In this document: piece after piece, positions 5,321-6,261 of the stretch
Layout: each line of letters begins with the position of its first letter
Numbering within the stretch: the stretch's first letter is position 1
DNA from: Comamonadaceae bacterium
GTDB lineage: Bacteria > Pseudomonadota > Gammaproteobacteria > Burkholderiales > Burkholderiaceae_C
Length of the DNA: 6,261 bases
Direction of reading: 5' to 3'
NCBI GenBank assembly: GCA_947371775.1
Contig: CANBQX010000115.1
Span: forward strand, 1 to 6,261
Notes under the pieces: model-generated
Database searches by the model: none
What the model saw: only the letters and a program-made list of their open reading frames with translations
Told to the model about the DNA's origin: nothing
Program-made: the position numbers and the translations under genes

Positions 5321-6261
5321 GACGGGAGCGGACGCAGGGGCGATCGCATGTGCAGATCGTCCATGTAGTTTTCAATCCCCGCACCCTCGCGCTCTAAGAA
5401 CCGGGCAACGGCATCGGCAAACGCGGGGTGTGCCAACCAATGCGCACTGCTGGTTTTGACCGGCAACAGTGCGCGCGCCATCTTGTGCTCCCCCTGTGCG
5501 CCACCTTCAAAGCGGTGGTAGCCATGGGCGATGCACCATGCCAGCGGCTGGTAGTAGCAAGCTTCAAAATGCAAGCAGTCCACCCGCTCCAGGGCACCCC
5601 AATAGCGGCCATAGGCAACGAGCGGCTGCGCCACAGGCGTCGAATCTGCGGGTTGGGCGCTGAGGGCGATCAGGCTGCTGGCGATGGGCCGCCCATCGCG
5701 TTCCGCCACAAACAGCAACCAGTTCGCGGCCATGTCTTTTTGCATGCGGATGAAGAATTCGCGACTCAGGTAGGGCGCGTTGCCGTGTTCGAGGTAGGTG
5801 CGCTCGTAACAGCGGTAGAAGAAGTCCCAGTCCGCATCGCTGATATCCGTGCCCTGCGACCAGCGGAATTTCACGCCAGCATCCGCCACTTTGCGCCGTT
5901 CCTGGCGGATTTTTTTGCGTTTGTCCTGGGCCAGGTGCGAAAGAAAATCGTCAAAGTCCGCATAGCCGGGCGTCGAATTGGTCCAGTGGAATTGCACGGT
6001 GTGGCGCGGCATCAGGCCCGCTGCCTCGCAAGCCCGAAGGTCTGGCGCTGACAAAAACAAAAGGTGCAAGGACGATAGCTGCTGTTCCTGGCTCCAATCC
6101 ACGAGCGCATGTACCAAGGCGGTGCGCGCCTCGTCGTTCACGGCCAGCAGGCGTGCGCCCGGCACCGGCGTAAATGGCACTGCGACCAATGCCTTGGGGT
6201 AGTAGGGCAGTCCATGCTGTTGATAGGCATTGGCCCAGGCCCAGTCAAACACGTATTCCCC
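5317..6261 (-). CDS. FemAB-like / GNAT-fold protein of the COG3146 family, C-terminal 314 residues (5' end outside window)
   Basis: The frame is open to the right edge. The three codons before the first possible start (a GTG at 6252) read Gly-Glu-Tyr and continue the family segment GEYVFDWAWANAY, so the real start lies outside the window and the GTG is an internal valine. Numbering visible residues, a basic helix KRKKIRQERRKV is at 114-125, YGRYWG at 217-222, HFEACYYQ at 231-238 and the most conserved block FEGGAQGEHK at 251-260, followed by a typical HW near 274. These match my recollection of the FemAB_like (PF04339, COG3146) family, annotated as GNAT-type or peptidoglycan-related acyltransferases. 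No substrate is established, and I assign none. By family size roughly 70-90 N-terminal residues are missing. No signal peptide or membrane segment is visible in this part. It converges on ppa and their stop codons overlap by 4 bp, so it is unlikely to be co-regulated with ppa. Confidence 0.88.
   Translation of the reverse strand, partial: GEYVFDWAWANAYQQHGLPYYPKALVAVPFTPVPGARLLAVNDEARTALVHALVDWSQEQQLSSLHLLFLSAPDLRACEAAGLMPRHTVQFHWTNSTPGYADFDDFLSHLAQDKRKKIRQERRKVADAGVKFRWSQGTDISDADWDFFYRCYERTYLEHGNAPYLSREFFIRMQKDMAANWLLFVAERDGRPIASSLIALSAQPADSTPVAQPLVAYGRYWGALERVDCLHFEACYYQPLAWCIAHGYHRFEGGAQGEHKMARALLPVKTSSAHWLAHPAFADAVARFLEREGAGIENYMDDLHMRSPLRPLPS

Noticed and set aside
5341..5359. CGATC/GATCG inverted repeat just after ppa, as a possible terminator
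   Set aside because: The stem is only 5 bp with no adjacent T-tract and it lies inside the coding sequence of the convergent gene, so it is not convincing as a terminator.
5428..6051. 207-codon plus-strand frame opposite the FemAB-like gene
   Set aside because: Antisense shadow. The minus-strand frame carries the conserved family blocks and is open to the window edge.
6250..6252. GTG as the start codon of the FemAB-like gene
   Set aside because: The upstream codons Gly-Glu-Tyr continue a conserved family segment, so the GTG encodes an internal valine and the gene is cut by the window edge.

Overview
The window looks like ordinary chromosome from a betaproteobacterium, most likely order Burkholderiales and close to Comamonadaceae (Rhodoferax/Polaromonas-like). 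This rests on the moderately high GC, the MoaA sequence with its long N-terminal arm, and a COG3146 acyltransferase-like protein. The genus is inferred from remembered protein similarity, not from a search. Six protein genes fill almost the whole window. I see no RNA gene, insertion sequence, CRISPR array, phage gene or attachment site.

Layout from left to right. Positions 1-2380 hold a minus-strand molybdenum cofactor (Moco) cluster transcribed in the order moaA, mobA, moeA. moeA is cut by the left edge. The genes are tightly packed: 6 nt separate moaA from mobA, and the mobA stop shares a base with the moeA start. Positions 2381-2478 hold two hairpins, one of which is a clear intrinsic terminator for the next gene upstream. 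Positions 2479-4557 (minus) encode a complete membrane-bound proton-pumping pyrophosphatase (hppA) with a lysine marking the K+-independent subclass. Positions 4558-4777 are a 220-nt divergent control region with a strong hppA ribosome binding site, a leader hairpin and weak candidate promoters in both directions. Positions 4778-5320 (plus) encode the soluble family I inorganic pyrophosphatase (ppa). Positions 5317-6261 (minus) hold the C-terminal part of a FemAB-like/GNAT-like protein of unknown function, whose start lies beyond the right edge.

Functionally, the window pairs two enzymes that consume the same substrate, pyrophosphate. One wastes the energy as heat (Ppa) and the other conserves it as a proton gradient (HppA), and they fire from one divergent intergenic region. 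Next to them is a Moco pathway whose steps (MoaC cyclisation, MogA adenylylation, MobA nucleotidyl transfer) release pyrophosphate. Whether that adjacency is functional is conjecture. I found no convincing undescribed system. The best points for a second look are the divergent pyrophosphatase control region with its structured hppA leader, the terminator lying only 20 nt before moaA, and the overlapping convergent stop codons of ppa and the FemAB-like gene.
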